64,000 nucleotides of DNA from Acidobacteriota bacterium (GTDB lineage: Bacteria > Acidobacteriota > Terriglobia > Terriglobales > Acidobacteriaceae), in contig JAJZVX010000002.1 of NCBI GenBank assembly GCA_021846985.1, positions 62,001 through 126,000 on the forward strand, in the 5' to 3' direction. Positions 45,864 through 54,660 of this stretch are shown piece after piece. The position numbers and the translations under genes are program-made. Within the stretch, counting starts at the first letter, position 1, and the number at the start of each line of letters is the position of its first letter. A model generated the notes under the pieces. That model saw nothing but the letters and a program-made list of their open reading frames with translations. It did no database searches and was not told where the DNA came from.

Positions 45864-47321
45864 ATGCACATTGTCTTTGCCGCATCGGAGTGCGTGCCCT
45901 TTGCCAAAACCGGCGGACTTGCCGATGTTGTGGGTGCGCTGCCCCCGGAGTTGGCCAAGCTCGGCCACAAGGTTTCTGTCTATCTGCCGTTCTATGCCGG
46001 GGTCCGGCGGCGCATCGCGGGCGAGCCGCGCTGCGCGGTACGTTCCATCACTATCCCGTTCGACTATTACAACCGCTTTGCGGCCATCGTGGATGGCGGC
46101 CTGCGGGACGGGGTGCAATACTACTTCGTGGATTGCCCGGAACTGTTTGACCGGGACGAGCTCTACGGCCTCAAGGGCGGCGAGTTTCCCAACAACTGGG
46201 AACGCTTCGGGCTCTTCGCGCGCGCCGTTCTGGAGGCCGCCAAGCAGTTGGGTGTGCCCGAGGTCTTTCACGTGCACGACTGGCAGGCCGCGTTGATTCC
46301 CGTGTACCTGCGTACAACCTACAGCGCCGATCCAGCCCTGAACCGCGCGGGCACGGTGCTCACCATCCACAATGCCGGTTACCAGGGGTGGTTTCCGCCC
46401 CAGACCACGCAGCGGCTGCTCTTTCCGTGGGACGTGTTCACTATGGATAAACTGGAGCAGTTTGACACCTTCAACTTTCTCAAGGGAGGCCTGGTTTACT
46501 CCGACATCCTGACCACCGTGAGCCGCCGCTATGCCCTGGAAATCCAGACGCCGGAGTTTGGAGAGAAGCTGGACAGCGTTTTGCGCGCACGGGCGGCCGA
46601 TCTGCGCGGCATTTTGAACGGCGTGGACTATGCCCACTGGGATCCGGCCACCGATCCTTCGCTCGCCGCGCATTACAGCCCCGAAAACCTGACGGGAAAA
46701 ACCGCCTGCCGTGCCGACCTGCTCCGCGTCTTTGGCCTGGAGAACCTGCCGGACACTACCCCGGTGGTGGGCATGGTCTCGCGCTTTGCCGCGCAGAAGG
46801 GTTTCGACCTCGTGGAGCAGATTGCCCCTATCCTGGCCGAACGCGACGTTGCCGTGGTGGCGCTGGGCTCCGGCGAGCCCCGCTATGAGAAGTTCTTTCG
46901 CGACTGGGCCTACTGGCACAAGGGAAAGGTTGCCGTGCAGATCCGCTACGACGAGGTCCTGGCGCACAAGGTGGAGGCCGGCTCGGACATCTTTCTCATG
47001 CCCTCGCGCTACGAGCCCTGCGGCCTCAACCAGATTTACTCGCTCAAGTACGGCACGGTTCCGGTGGTGCGGGCCACCGGGGGGCTCGACGACACCATCG
47101 AGGAGTGGAACCCGGCGCAGACAAGCGGCACCGGGTTCAAATTCGAGGGCTACAGCGCCGATGCCCTGATGGCGGCCGTTGACCGCGCTCTGGCCGCGTT
47201 CCCTGACAAACAGGGCTGGCGGCAGTTGATGCGCAACGGCATGGCGCGCCATTACGGATGGGAGAAGCCGGCCAAAGAGTACGAAGCCGTCTACGCCGAA
47301 GCCGCCGCGCGGCGCGCCTGA
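45864..47321 (+). CDS. glgA: Glycogen synthase (ADP-glucose type)
   Basis: GT5 enzyme extending alpha-1,4-glucan from ADP-glucose; 485 residues is standard. The 'KTGGLADVVGALP' substrate motif is near residue 15, 'FHVHDWQAALIPVYLR' follows, and the GT-B C-terminal half has 'MVSRFAAQKGFDL'. 'PSRYEPCGLNQIYSLKYGTVPVVRATGGL' (in two pieces) is the conserved catalytic stretch. ATG 45864 has GGAGA ahead. No other glg gene is within the window. Confidence 0.97.
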   Translation: MHIVFAASECVPFAKTGGLADVVGALPPELAKLGHKVSVYLPFYAGVRRRIAGEPRCAVRSITIPFDYYNRFAAIVDGGLRDGVQYYFVDCPELFDRDELYGLKGGEFPNNWERFGLFARAVLEAAKQLGVPEVFHVHDWQAALIPVYLRTTYSADPALNRAGTVLTIHNAGYQGWFPPQTTQRLLFPWDVFTMDKLEQFDTFNFLKGGLVYSDILTTVSRRYALEIQTPEFGEKLDSVLRARAADLRGILNGVDYAHWDPATDPSLAAHYSPENLTGKTACRADLLRVFGLENLPDTTPVVGMVSRFAAQKGFDLVEQIAPILAERDVAVVALGSGEPRYEKFFRDWAYWHKGKVAVQIRYDEVLAHKVEAGSDIFLMPSRYEPCGLNQIYSLKYGTVPVVRATGGLDDTIEEWNPAQTSGTGFKFEGYSADALMAAVDRALAAFPDKQGWRQLMRNGMARHYGWEKPAKEYEAVYAEAAARRA

Positions 47322-47420
47322 CCGCCGCCGCGCCCCGTCGCGGTCTTTGCTGCTGACGGCTGCACGCGGGCGCAAATGCGCGTAAAATGCGGGAGAATTC
47401 TGCAAGGGGAGGAGAGTGCG

Positions 47421-49010
47421 ATGTTGCGAAAGCTCTGGGTACGCGTTGCGCTTGCGGTGGTGGCCATCCTGCTGCTTCTTATCGTCGTGGTTCCGTTCTT
47501 TGTGAACGCCGACACGTTCAGGCCCATGATCGAGAGCCAGTTGTCCAGTTCCCTGGGCCGGAAGGTCTCGCTGGGGCATCTGCGCTTCAGCCTCATCACC
47601 GCCAGCCTGAACGCCAACAACATCTCGATCGCCGACGACTCGGCGTTCAGTTCCTCGCCTTTCCTGCAGGCAAAGGAGCTTGAGGTAGGCGTCGAGCCGC
47701 TGGCGCTGCTCTTCAGTCATCGGCTCAGCGTGACGCGCCTCACCATTGACGATCCCGCCATTCAGTTGATCCAGAACCGCAAGGGAACCTGGAACTTTTC
47801 CAGCATCGGCGGCGCGGGCAGCTCGTCGCCGGCGGCGCAATCGGCCGCCGTCGCCAGTCTCAGCGTGGGCGAACTGCGCATCAAGAACGGCAGCGCCACG
47901 GTCTCCTCGCTGCCGCCGCATGGCAAGCCGTTCGTCTACAGCGCGATTGACCTCACGGTGAAAAATCTTTCCATGGTCTCCGCCTTCCCCTTCGAGCTCT
48001 CGGCCCATCTGCCCGCGGGCGGCTCCGTCCAAATCAAGGGTACGGCCGGCCCGCTCTCCACCGCCGACGCAGCGGATACGCCCTTCCAGGCGGCCCTGCA
48101 ACTCAAGCACTTTGACCCCGTGGCCAGCGGCGTCATCGCGCCCAGCGAAAACGTCAGCATGCTCCTGGATGCCGATGCCAAGGCCGGCTCCGACGGAAAG
48201 AGCATCGCCAGCAGCGGCACAATCCACGCCACCCGCCTCCACCTGGCCGCCGGCGGCGCGCCTTCGCCCAAGCCGGTGGACATCGATTACTCGACCTCGC
48301 TCGATCTGGTCTCGCGCGCAGGCACGCTGACCGATATGGCCGTGCATGCCGGCCAGGTGGCCGCGCACATCCGGGGCGGCTATCAACTGAGCCCCGACGG
48401 CGCTACCCTGGACCTGCGCCTCTCCGCGCCCGCATTGCCCGTCGATCAGCTCGAGGAACTGCTGCCCGCCGCCGGAGTCACCCTGCCCAAAGGCTCGGCG
48501 CTCAAAGGAGGCACGCTCACCGCCAATCTGGCCATCAAGGGACCGGCTTCCAGTCCGGTGATCAGCGGCCCGGTGGAAGTGGACAACACCACGCTGGCCG
48601 GCTTCGACATTGGCTCGCGCATGCAGGGCGTCAGTCCCTTTGGCGGCAGCGGCGGAGGTACAGCCATCCGGAAGCTCAGCGCCGGCGTGACCTCCACCGC
48701 GCAGTCCACCAGCTTTGCCAACATCGTCGCCGATCTGCCCCAGGTGGGCACGGCCACCGGCAATGGGTCCATCTCCTCCGCGCAGGCCTTGAACTTCCAG
48801 ATGCTGGCAAAGTTCAATGCCTTGACCGGCATCACCTCGGAGGTGAACAACGCCATCAATTCCAATCAGACCATCAGCACAGTCCTCGGATTCGCCCGGA
48901 GTTTCAGGAAAAACAACACGAAGAGCAGTGCCAATGGAGCCATCCCGATTGATGTGACGGGCACGGCCTCCGATCCCAAGATTCACGTCAAGCTGGGAGC
49001 CATGTTCTAG
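47421..49010 (+). CDS. AsmA-family inner-membrane/periplasmic protein
   Basis: 529 residues with an N-terminal membrane anchor ('LAVVAILLLLIVVVPFFV') and a long, mostly beta-stranded periplasmic part, the AsmA-like architecture tied to lipid transport and outer-membrane maintenance. The AsmA start 'FRPMIESQLSSSLGRKVSLG' and 'RLTIDDPAIQLIQNRKGTWNF' (as two strands) are typical. The last part with 'GIPIDVTGTASDPKIHVKLG'-like sequence matches AsmA C termini. ATG 47421 has GGGGAGGAG ahead. Confidence 0.85.
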   Translation: MLRKLWVRVALAVVAILLLLIVVVPFFVNADTFRPMIESQLSSSLGRKVSLGHLRFSLITASLNANNISIADDSAFSSSPFLQAKELEVGVEPLALLFSHRLSVTRLTIDDPAIQLIQNRKGTWNFSSIGGAGSSSPAAQSAAVASLSVGELRIKNGSATVSSLPPHGKPFVYSAIDLTVKNLSMVSAFPFELSAHLPAGGSVQIKGTAGPLSTADAADTPFQAALQLKHFDPVASGVIAPSENVSMLLDADAKAGSDGKSIASSGTIHATRLHLAAGGAPSPKPVDIDYSTSLDLVSRAGTLTDMAVHAGQVAAHIRGGYQLSPDGATLDLRLSAPALPVDQLEELLPAAGVTLPKGSALKGGTLTANLAIKGPASSPVISGPVEVDNTTLAGFDIGSRMQGVSPFGGSGGGTAIRKLSAGVTSTAQSTSFANIVADLPQVGTATGNGSISSAQALNFQMLAKFNALTGITSEVNNAINSNQTISTVLGFARSFRKNNTKSSANGAIPIDVTGTASDPKIHVKLGAMF

Positions 49011-49090
49011 TCGGGGCCGGATCACACTACGTCCGCCGTTCGGGTCGTGTGAACAGGCCCTGGGGCCCTGCCGCTCTGCGCGCGGGCTGC

Positions 49091-50950
49091 CTAAGCGCCG
49101 CCCTGCGCGGCGTGAAAGTGCCGCCAAATGGCCTGCGCGGTTTTGCCATTGACCACGGCCGCCAGCGAATCTGCCGTGGCCGCCTGCACCTCGCGCAGGC
49201 TGCCGAAGTGCGTGAGCAGCCGCTGACGGGTGAGCGCGCCCACGCCGGGAATCTCCAGCAGTTCCGATCCGCGATCGCGTATGGCGCGGCGCTGGCGATG
49301 GTAGCCGATGGCGAAGCGGTGGCTTTCGTCGCGGATCAGTTGAACCAGGTGCAGCACCGGCGAGCGGCGATCGAGCACCACCGGCTCGTCTTCGTTGCCG
49401 TAGAGATAGAGGATCTCTTCGCGCTTGGCGATCGCGGCCACCGGCTGCGAGGTGAGGCCCAGGGATTCGAGCGCCTCGGCCGCGGCGTGTAGTTGCCCCA
49501 GGCCGCCGTCGATCAGCACCAGCGACGGCATGGGCTGGTTCTCTTCCTGCAACCGGCGGTAGCGGCGCGCCACCACCTCGCGCATCGAGGCGAAATCGTC
49601 AACGCCCGCCACGGTGTTCACCTTGAACTTGCGATAGGCCTGCTTGTTCATCTTTCCGTCTTCCCACACCACCAGCGAGGCCACTGTTTCCGAGCCCTGA
49701 ATGTGCGAGATGTCGAAACACTCGATGCGCCGCGGCGGTTCGGGCAGCATCAGGGCGTCGGCCAGAGCCTCCTGAATGGCCTTGCGCGAGGGCTCCAGCA
49801 CGCGGAAACGCTGCGTGTAGGATTGCTTCGCGTTCTGCCCGGCCAGATCGACCAGCGAGCGCCGCTCGCCGCGCTGCGGCGCCGCCAGTTCGATCTTGTG
49901 GCCGGTGCGCTCGGCCAGCAGCGCGGCCAGGGCTTCGCGGTCGTCAAAATCGGCGGGCGTCAGAATGGAGCGCGGAACGTATTGCTGGTCGATGTAAAGC
50001 TGCTTGAGCAGGGCGCTGAAGAAGGGGCCGGGATGAAAGTCCGGTGCGGTTGACGCTTCCGCGTCCCCGCCAGCTTCCGGCAGCTCGGGAACCTCTTCCC
50101 AGAAAAACTCGCGGCGATCGACGATCTTGCCCGCCCGCATGTGGAAGAGGTTCACGGCCAGGGCGCCGTCCTCGTAGTGATAGCCGAAGACATCGGCGTC
50201 GTCGCCCAGCTCCGCCGTGGCCATGCGCTGCTTCTCCTGCAACTGGTGCACGGTGGCAAGTTGATCGCGCAGCCGGGCCGCGGCCTCGAACTGCTGCGCT
50301 TCCGCGGCGGCCATCATCCGCGCCGTCAGCGCGCGCTCCAGCTCTGCGTGACGGCCTTCCAGAAAGAGCTGCGTGTCGCGCACCGCCTCGGCGTAGGCCT
50401 CGGGTGAGGTAAGCCTTTCCACGCAGGGGCCCAGGCAGCGGTGGATGTAGTACTGCAAGCAGGCGCGGGGATGATAGCGTGACAGATCGACCTTGCAACC
50501 GGGCAGCAGAAAGCTGCGATGGATCAGCTCCACGATGCGGTAGGCAAGATTACCCGGAAAATAAGGGCCATAGTAGGCGGCGCCGTCCTTGCGCAGGCGG
50601 CGCGTGACAAACACCTTGGGATAGCGGTCGGCCAGCGTGAGCTTCACATAGGGGTAAGTCTTGTCGTCGCGCAGCAGGATGTTGAAGCGCGGCTTGCGCT
50701 GCTTGATCAGGTTGTTTTCAAGGGCCAGAGCCTCATGCTCGTTGGCCACCAGAATGGTTTCGAGATCCACGGCCTCGCGCATCAGCGAGCCGGTCTTGGC
50801 GTTGGCCTGCGCGGCCTCCAGCAGATAGGAGCGGACACGGGAGCGGAGGTTCTTGGCCTTGCCCACATAAATGACCTCGCCCTCGGCGTTTTTATACAGG
50901 TAAACGCCGGGCTGGGTGGGGAGATTGCGGATTTTCTCGTAGAGGTCCAT
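49091..50950 (-). CDS. uvrC: Excinuclease ABC subunit C
   Basis: Dual-incision nuclease of nucleotide excision repair, 619 residues. The GIY-YIG domain opens the protein ('QPGVYLYKNAEGEVIYVGKAK' in two strands), followed by a UVR domain around residues 205-240. The RNase H-like endonuclease shows 'IECFDISHIQGSETVASLVVW' (two parts) and 'LVLIDGGLGQLHAA'. A tandem helix-hairpin-helix ends it ('LLEIPGVGALTRQRLLTHFG'). uvrA is also in this window, on the same strand ~4 kb away; uvrB is not. Confidence 0.97.
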   Translation of the reverse strand: MDLYEKIRNLPTQPGVYLYKNAEGEVIYVGKAKNLRSRVRSYLLEAAQANAKTGSLMREAVDLETILVANEHEALALENNLIKQRKPRFNILLRDDKTYPYVKLTLADRYPKVFVTRRLRKDGAAYYGPYFPGNLAYRIVELIHRSFLLPGCKVDLSRYHPRACLQYYIHRCLGPCVERLTSPEAYAEAVRDTQLFLEGRHAELERALTARMMAAAEAQQFEAAARLRDQLATVHQLQEKQRMATAELGDDADVFGYHYEDGALAVNLFHMRAGKIVDRREFFWEEVPELPEAGGDAEASTAPDFHPGPFFSALLKQLYIDQQYVPRSILTPADFDDREALAALLAERTGHKIELAAPQRGERRSLVDLAGQNAKQSYTQRFRVLEPSRKAIQEALADALMLPEPPRRIECFDISHIQGSETVASLVVWEDGKMNKQAYRKFKVNTVAGVDDFASMREVVARRYRRLQEENQPMPSLVLIDGGLGQLHAAAEALESLGLTSQPVAAIAKREEILYLYGNEDEPVVLDRRSPVLHLVQLIRDESHRFAIGYHRQRRAIRDRGSELLEIPGVGALTRQRLLTHFGSLREVQAATADSLAAVVNGKTAQAIWRHFHAAQGGA

Positions 50951-51036
50951 GCGGCGCCGCGCCCGTTTTTAGAATAGCTGCCCGATGGGGCAGGGAACAG
51001 GGACGGCGTGCATCCACCTGCTGGTTCGGCGGCCTC

Positions 51037-51813
51037 TCACGCGTGGTGTGCAATGGCCTGCGCAAACAGGGCTCCGCCAATCAGCAGCAGTCCGGCATAG
51101 ATGAATTGCAGGAACGCGCTGCTGGAAAAGCGATGGTTGATGGCCCGCCCCAGGAAGACGGCGGGCAGCATGGCCGGCAGCGCAAGCAGAAACTCGTGCG
51201 TCACCGCGCGGGTCCACAGCCCGGCGCTCCAGTAGCCAATCATTCCCAGCATGCTGGCAGGCAGAAAGTACGCTTGCAGCGTGGCGCGAAATTGCTGCGG
51301 CGGCCATTGCCGCAGTGAGCCGTAGATCACCAGCGGCGGCCCGTTCATGCCGTAGGCCCCGCCCAGAATGCCGGCCAGGAAGCCTGACAACAGCAGCAGC
51401 GGCCGGTGCTCGCGGTGCAGCCGGAACGCCGGTCGCGCCGCCAGCGAAAAGGCTGCAAACAGCAGGATCAGAAGGCCCAATCCGGCCTTCACCCAGCGCT
51501 GATCCGCATGGGTCAGAATCAGCAACCCGAACGGAATGCCGAAGACCGTGGCGGCCAGCAGCCCGGCGGCGCTGCGCAGGTGGATATGCCTCCAATCCTG
51601 CGCCACCACCACCGCCGCGACGGCGATGGAGAGCAGCACGGCCAGCGGCGCGGCCACGCGCAGCGGCATGCAAAACGCCAGCAGCGGCACTGCGATGAGC
51701 GCTTCGCCAAAGCCAAACGCCGAGCGGATCAGCGTGGCGAGGAAAACAATCGCCAGGACAACCAGAGGGGAAGCGTGGATGGCGGTCTCCCGAAAAAAAA
51801 GATGGTCCTGCAC
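51037..51813 (-). CDS. TauE/SafE-family sulfite/anion exporter
   Basis: About 258 residues with seven or eight membrane segments in two repeats, matching TauE/SafE (UPF0721) permeases. The repeat starts are 'FLATLIRSAFGFGEALIAVPLLAF' (one long helix hairpin) and 'FLAGILGGAYGMNGPPLVIYG'. Substrates in the family include sulfite, sulfoacetate and other organic acids. The start is not certain: GTG 51813 fits the family length, while a GTG at 51882 would add 23 residues; neither has a clear ribosome site. Confidence 0.8.
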   Translation of the reverse strand: MQDHLFFRETAIHASPLVVLAIVFLATLIRSAFGFGEALIAVPLLAFCMPLRVAAPLAVLLSIAVAAVVVAQDWRHIHLRSAAGLLAATVFGIPFGLLILTHADQRWVKAGLGLLILLFAAFSLAARPAFRLHREHRPLLLLSGFLAGILGGAYGMNGPPLVIYGSLRQWPPQQFRATLQAYFLPASMLGMIGYWSAGLWTRAVTHEFLLALPAMLPAVFLGRAINHRFSSSAFLQFIYAGLLLIGGALFAQAIAHHA

Positions 51814-51882
51814 TGCGCCGGCCCCGGATGAAGCGCAGGACGGCTGATTCAAGAATAGCCGGAGCCGCGCTCTCGGACTCAC

Positions 51883-52178
51883 GGTTGAGCGGAGGAGGGA
51901 CTCTTCCGCCCCGATGCCGCGCGGAAGGGCGACTCCGCCCCCGCGGAGATCGGAGTCCGCTCCTGTCGCGGCCCGCGGAGGTGGGTGATTGCTACCTGGA
52001 GCGAGTAAAAACTACATCATTCCGGGTGGTGTGCGCCGCCCGGAACAGCGAATAAGTATCATTTTTTCAATCTGATAGCCTCACGATGAGGTTTGGCGCG
52101 AAAGATGCATCTCCCTCCTCGATGAGAAAAAGGCCAGGTACGCCAGGATCGGCGGCCGGTCCAGGAGGGAAACAGACC
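51883..52178. other. Intergenic stretch upstream of the OmpA lipoprotein gene
   Basis: About 300 bases with no supported gene. It contains an inverted repeat at 52020-52045, described separately, and an AT-rich patch (52046-52075). Confidence 0.5.
52020..52045. repeat. Inverted repeat ahead of the OmpA lipoprotein gene
   Basis: TTCCGGGTGG and CCGCCCGGAA form a 10-base stem with one G-T pair around a six-base loop, 134 bases before the ompA-like start. A T run follows 15 bases later. It may be a terminator remnant or an operator. Confidence 0.4.
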
Positions 52179-52916
52179 ATGAGACTTTACCGGAGCATTT
52201 CCCCGTTGGCGGCGGGTTTGGCGGCTGCCTTTGCACTGATGGCGGCCACGGGCTGCGCGACCAAGAACTATGTGCGTAACCAGACGGCGCCTTTGATTAC
52301 GCATACCGACCAACTGGAAAACGAGACGGCGGCCAACAGCAACCAGATTCGCGACACGGACCAGCGCGCACAGGCGGGGATCAAGCAGGCGCAGGGAGCG
52401 GCGGACGCGGCCAACCAGAGTGCGCAGAATGCGCAAAAGGCCGCCGGCGACGCTACCGCCCAGGCTAACCAGACCGTGCATCGCGCCGATTCCCTGGCGG
52501 GCGTGGTGAAGGATCTGGACAACTACAAGCAGGTCGCGGATGTGACTGTGACCTTCGGCTTCGACAAGTCGGTGCTGACGCAGGACGACCGCGCGCAACT
52601 GGATGCCTTTGCCGCCCAGCTCGCCCAGGCGAAGAGCTACATCCTGGCGGTTACGGGCGGCACCGACACCACCGGTCCGGCTGGCTATAACTATGCGCTC
52701 AGCCAGCGCCGGGCCGATGCGGTCGTGCAGTATCTGGCCTCCAAGTACAGCGTGCCCGCCTACCGGATCTATCTGATCGGCATCGGCAAGGATCAGCAGG
52801 TGGCGCCGGACAATACGCGCGCGGGCCGGGAGAAGAACCGCCGGGTGGAGGTGCAGTTGCTCACCAGCGTGGGGCAGGCTGCGGCGGCGGCAAACGGCGC
52901 GGAGTCGAAGCTCTGA
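52179..52916 (+). CDS. OmpA-family peptidoglycan-associated lipoprotein
   Basis: A 245-residue lipoprotein. The signal peptide ends with a lipobox 'ALMAATGC'. An Ala/Gln/Asn-rich helical stretch (about 30-125) like Lpp/coiled-coil spacers follows. The OmpA C-terminal domain (about 125-235) then binds peptidoglycan, with 'VTFGFDKSVLTQDDRAQLD' and 'YALSQRRADAVVQYL' and the closing 'GREKNRRVEVQLL'. ATG 52179 follows AGGAGGG. It should sit in the outer membrane and reach the wall. The tol genes that accompany Pal are absent. Confidence 0.9.
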   Translation: MRLYRSISPLAAGLAAAFALMAATGCATKNYVRNQTAPLITHTDQLENETAANSNQIRDTDQRAQAGIKQAQGAADAANQSAQNAQKAAGDATAQANQTVHRADSLAGVVKDLDNYKQVADVTVTFGFDKSVLTQDDRAQLDAFAAQLAQAKSYILAVTGGTDTTGPAGYNYALSQRRADAVVQYLASKYSVPAYRIYLIGIGKDQQVAPDNTRAGREKNRRVEVQLLTSVGQAAAAANGAESKL

Positions 52917-52992
52917 AGAGGATCGCGCTGGACAGGAGTCTGAGCCCGATGCGGGGCGGAGCGGGCATCTCCCGTTTCCGCCCCGCGGCGTT

Positions 52993-53604
52993 TCAGGAAG
53001 TTGCGGCGAGCTGCCGGACGTGCTCGGCGCGCACCTCGCTGGCCGTGAAGAGACGCAGAAACGGAGCGCCCTGGGCGGCCTGCTCCACGGCGGGGCGGCC
53101 ATGGGCTTCTTCCCGCTCCACAATGCAGACCACCGCGGCAATCGCCATGCCGGCCTCGCGGGCCGCCTCAATGGCGTGAATGGTGGAGGCGCCGGTGGTG
53201 CAAACGTCGTCCACAATCACCGCGCTCGCGCCCTCGCGGCAATAGCCCTCGATGCGGCGGCCGGTGCCGTGGGCCTTTTCCGCCTTGCGGACCAGAAAGC
53301 CCTGGAGCAGCGGCGCCCCGGGATGCGAAAGCGCGCGCCACGCGCTGGCGGTGGCCACATTGGACACAATCGGGTCGGCCCCCATGGTCAGGCCGCCCAC
53401 GGCCTCGGCTTCGATCCGGTTCTTCTCCAGCAAATCGAGAATGGCATGCCCCGTCAGCCGTCCGCCCTCCGCGTTCAGCGTGGTGGTGCGGCAGTCGATG
53501 TAGTAGTCGCTGGAGCCGCCCGAGGAGAGCTTGAACTGGCCAAGGCGGAAGCTTTGCCGGGCCAGCAGCGAGAGCAGTTGCTGGGCATAAGTAGGTGTGG
53601 TCAT
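52993..53604 (-). CDS. pyrE: Orotate phosphoribosyltransferase
   Basis: Pyrimidine-synthesis enzyme joining orotate and PRPP, 203 residues. Substrate motifs: 'FKLSSGGSSDYYIDCRTTTLNAEG' (in two parts), 'VGGLTMGADPI', 'FLVRKAEKAHGTGRRIEG', and the PRPP loop 'AVIVDDVCTTGASTIHAIEAAR'. It is the last gene of the uvrA-CPBP-pyrE run, 36 bases after the protease gene. Confidence 0.95.
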   Translation of the reverse strand: MTTPTYAQQLLSLLARQSFRLGQFKLSSGGSSDYYIDCRTTTLNAEGGRLTGHAILDLLEKNRIEAEAVGGLTMGADPIVSNVATASAWRALSHPGAPLLQGFLVRKAEKAHGTGRRIEGYCREGASAVIVDDVCTTGASTIHAIEAAREAGMAIAAVVCIVEREEAHGRPAVEQAAQGAPFLRLFTASEVRAEHVRQLAATS

Positions 53605-53640
53605 CGGTTCGATTGTAACGGGTGGCGGCTGCCGCTGCGG

Positions 53641-54660
53641 CTACATGTGACTGAGGTGGCGAAAGCCGCCCGTGCCGATCAGCATCATCGAGAAAAGCAG
53701 AAAGTTGTAACTGGCGTGCATCAGCATGCTGGCGGCCAGCGAGCGCGTGATGAGGCGGATCCAGCACAGGGCCAGGCTGACCAGCATCAGCAGCAGCAGC
53801 GGCCCCACGGCCCTGCCCGTCTGGTCGGCGTGCATCAGGGCAAAGGGAATGCTGGTGAATATCGAGCCAAACACCATCGCCTTGGTGGACCACTCCGGGT
53901 GGCCGTTTTCGTCGGCGCCCAGGGAGTAGCCCCCCGTAAGGCGCTCCGCGGCCCAGTCCCAGGAGGTGCAAAGGGCCGGCAAAAGGAAACCGCGAAAGAT
54001 CATCTCCTCAAAAAAAGGCGCCATCGAGATGCCAAAAAAGAACATCAGCCAGGCCGCGCCGGGGGAGCGAAAGATCTGGTCGATGGGCGTGTCCTTGGGG
54101 CCGGGCATGAGCATGCCGTTGGCCAGAGCCAGCAGAAAGCAGAGCACGGCCGCGCCAAAGAGCCGGCGGCGCAGATGCAGGGCGGTGTGGATGCGCAACT
54201 GCACGCCGCCAAAGAAGCCTTTGTGCCACAGCGCCGGAAAAACGAAGTAAGCCGCGCCGAAGGTCACCAGGTAAAGGACGGCCATGCCGCCGAGCGTGTA
54301 GTGAATGTCGGTGATGGCCTGCTTGATGGTGGAAACGCCGAAGAGGTGAAAGTAAAGCGCCGCGCGCGTCAGCAGGCTGGCCGTGACCGCGCCCGCAAAC
54401 GCCAGCGCGAGAAGCAGGCACAGATGGCCCATGTGGGGAATGCGCGGGGCGCTGAGCGGTTCGAGTTGAAGAAAGGACTGGAAGAGCAGCGGCTGCGTGT
54501 CCGAGCCGTCCCGGGGATTGGAAGCCTGGAAGGCGCTCTCCGGCGGCTCGGGCGCGGCGCCTTCTTCTTCCGGGAAGGGCGCGGGCGGATGGGCCTCGCT
54601 CCATGCGGATGCGGGCGAGGGCTCCTGATGGAGAGGGTCTGGATCAGGAAGGAGATTCAT
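53641..54660 (-). CDS. CPBP-family intramembrane metalloprotease
   Basis: A 339-residue protein with about eight membrane segments. The CPBP/Abi (RCE1-like) catalytic motif EExxxR is in '[16 protein letters not shown]', and the following His motif is in '[11 protein letters not shown]'. It also has a ~50-residue Pro/Glu-rich cytoplasmic N terminus. In bacteria such proteins process prenylated or secreted peptides or act in bacteriocin immunity; the target is unknown. Its start overlaps the uvrA stop (ATGA), so it is translated with uvrA. Confidence 0.88.
   Translation of the reverse strand: MNLLPDPDPLHQEPSPASAWSEAHPPAPFPEEEGAAPEPPESAFQASNPRDGSDTQPLLFQSFLQLEPLSAPRIPHMGHLCLLLALAFAGAVTASLLTRAALYFHLFGVSTIKQAITDIHYTLGGMAVLYLVTFGAAYFVFPALWHKGFFGGVQLRIHTALHLRRRLFGAAVLCFLLALANGMLMPGPKDTPIDQIFRSPGAAWLMFFFGISMAPFFEEMIFRGFLLPALCTSWDWAAERLTGGYSLGADENGHPEWSTKAMVFGSIFTSIPFALMHADQTGRAVGPLLLLMLVSLALCWIRLITRSLAASMLMHASYNFLLFSMMLIGTGGFRHLSHM

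Noticed and set aside
45843..49127. 1094-codon minus-strand frame opposite glgA and the AsmA-like gene
   Set aside because: Same reason: it spans two real plus-strand genes and an intergenic gap, with no recognisable domain.
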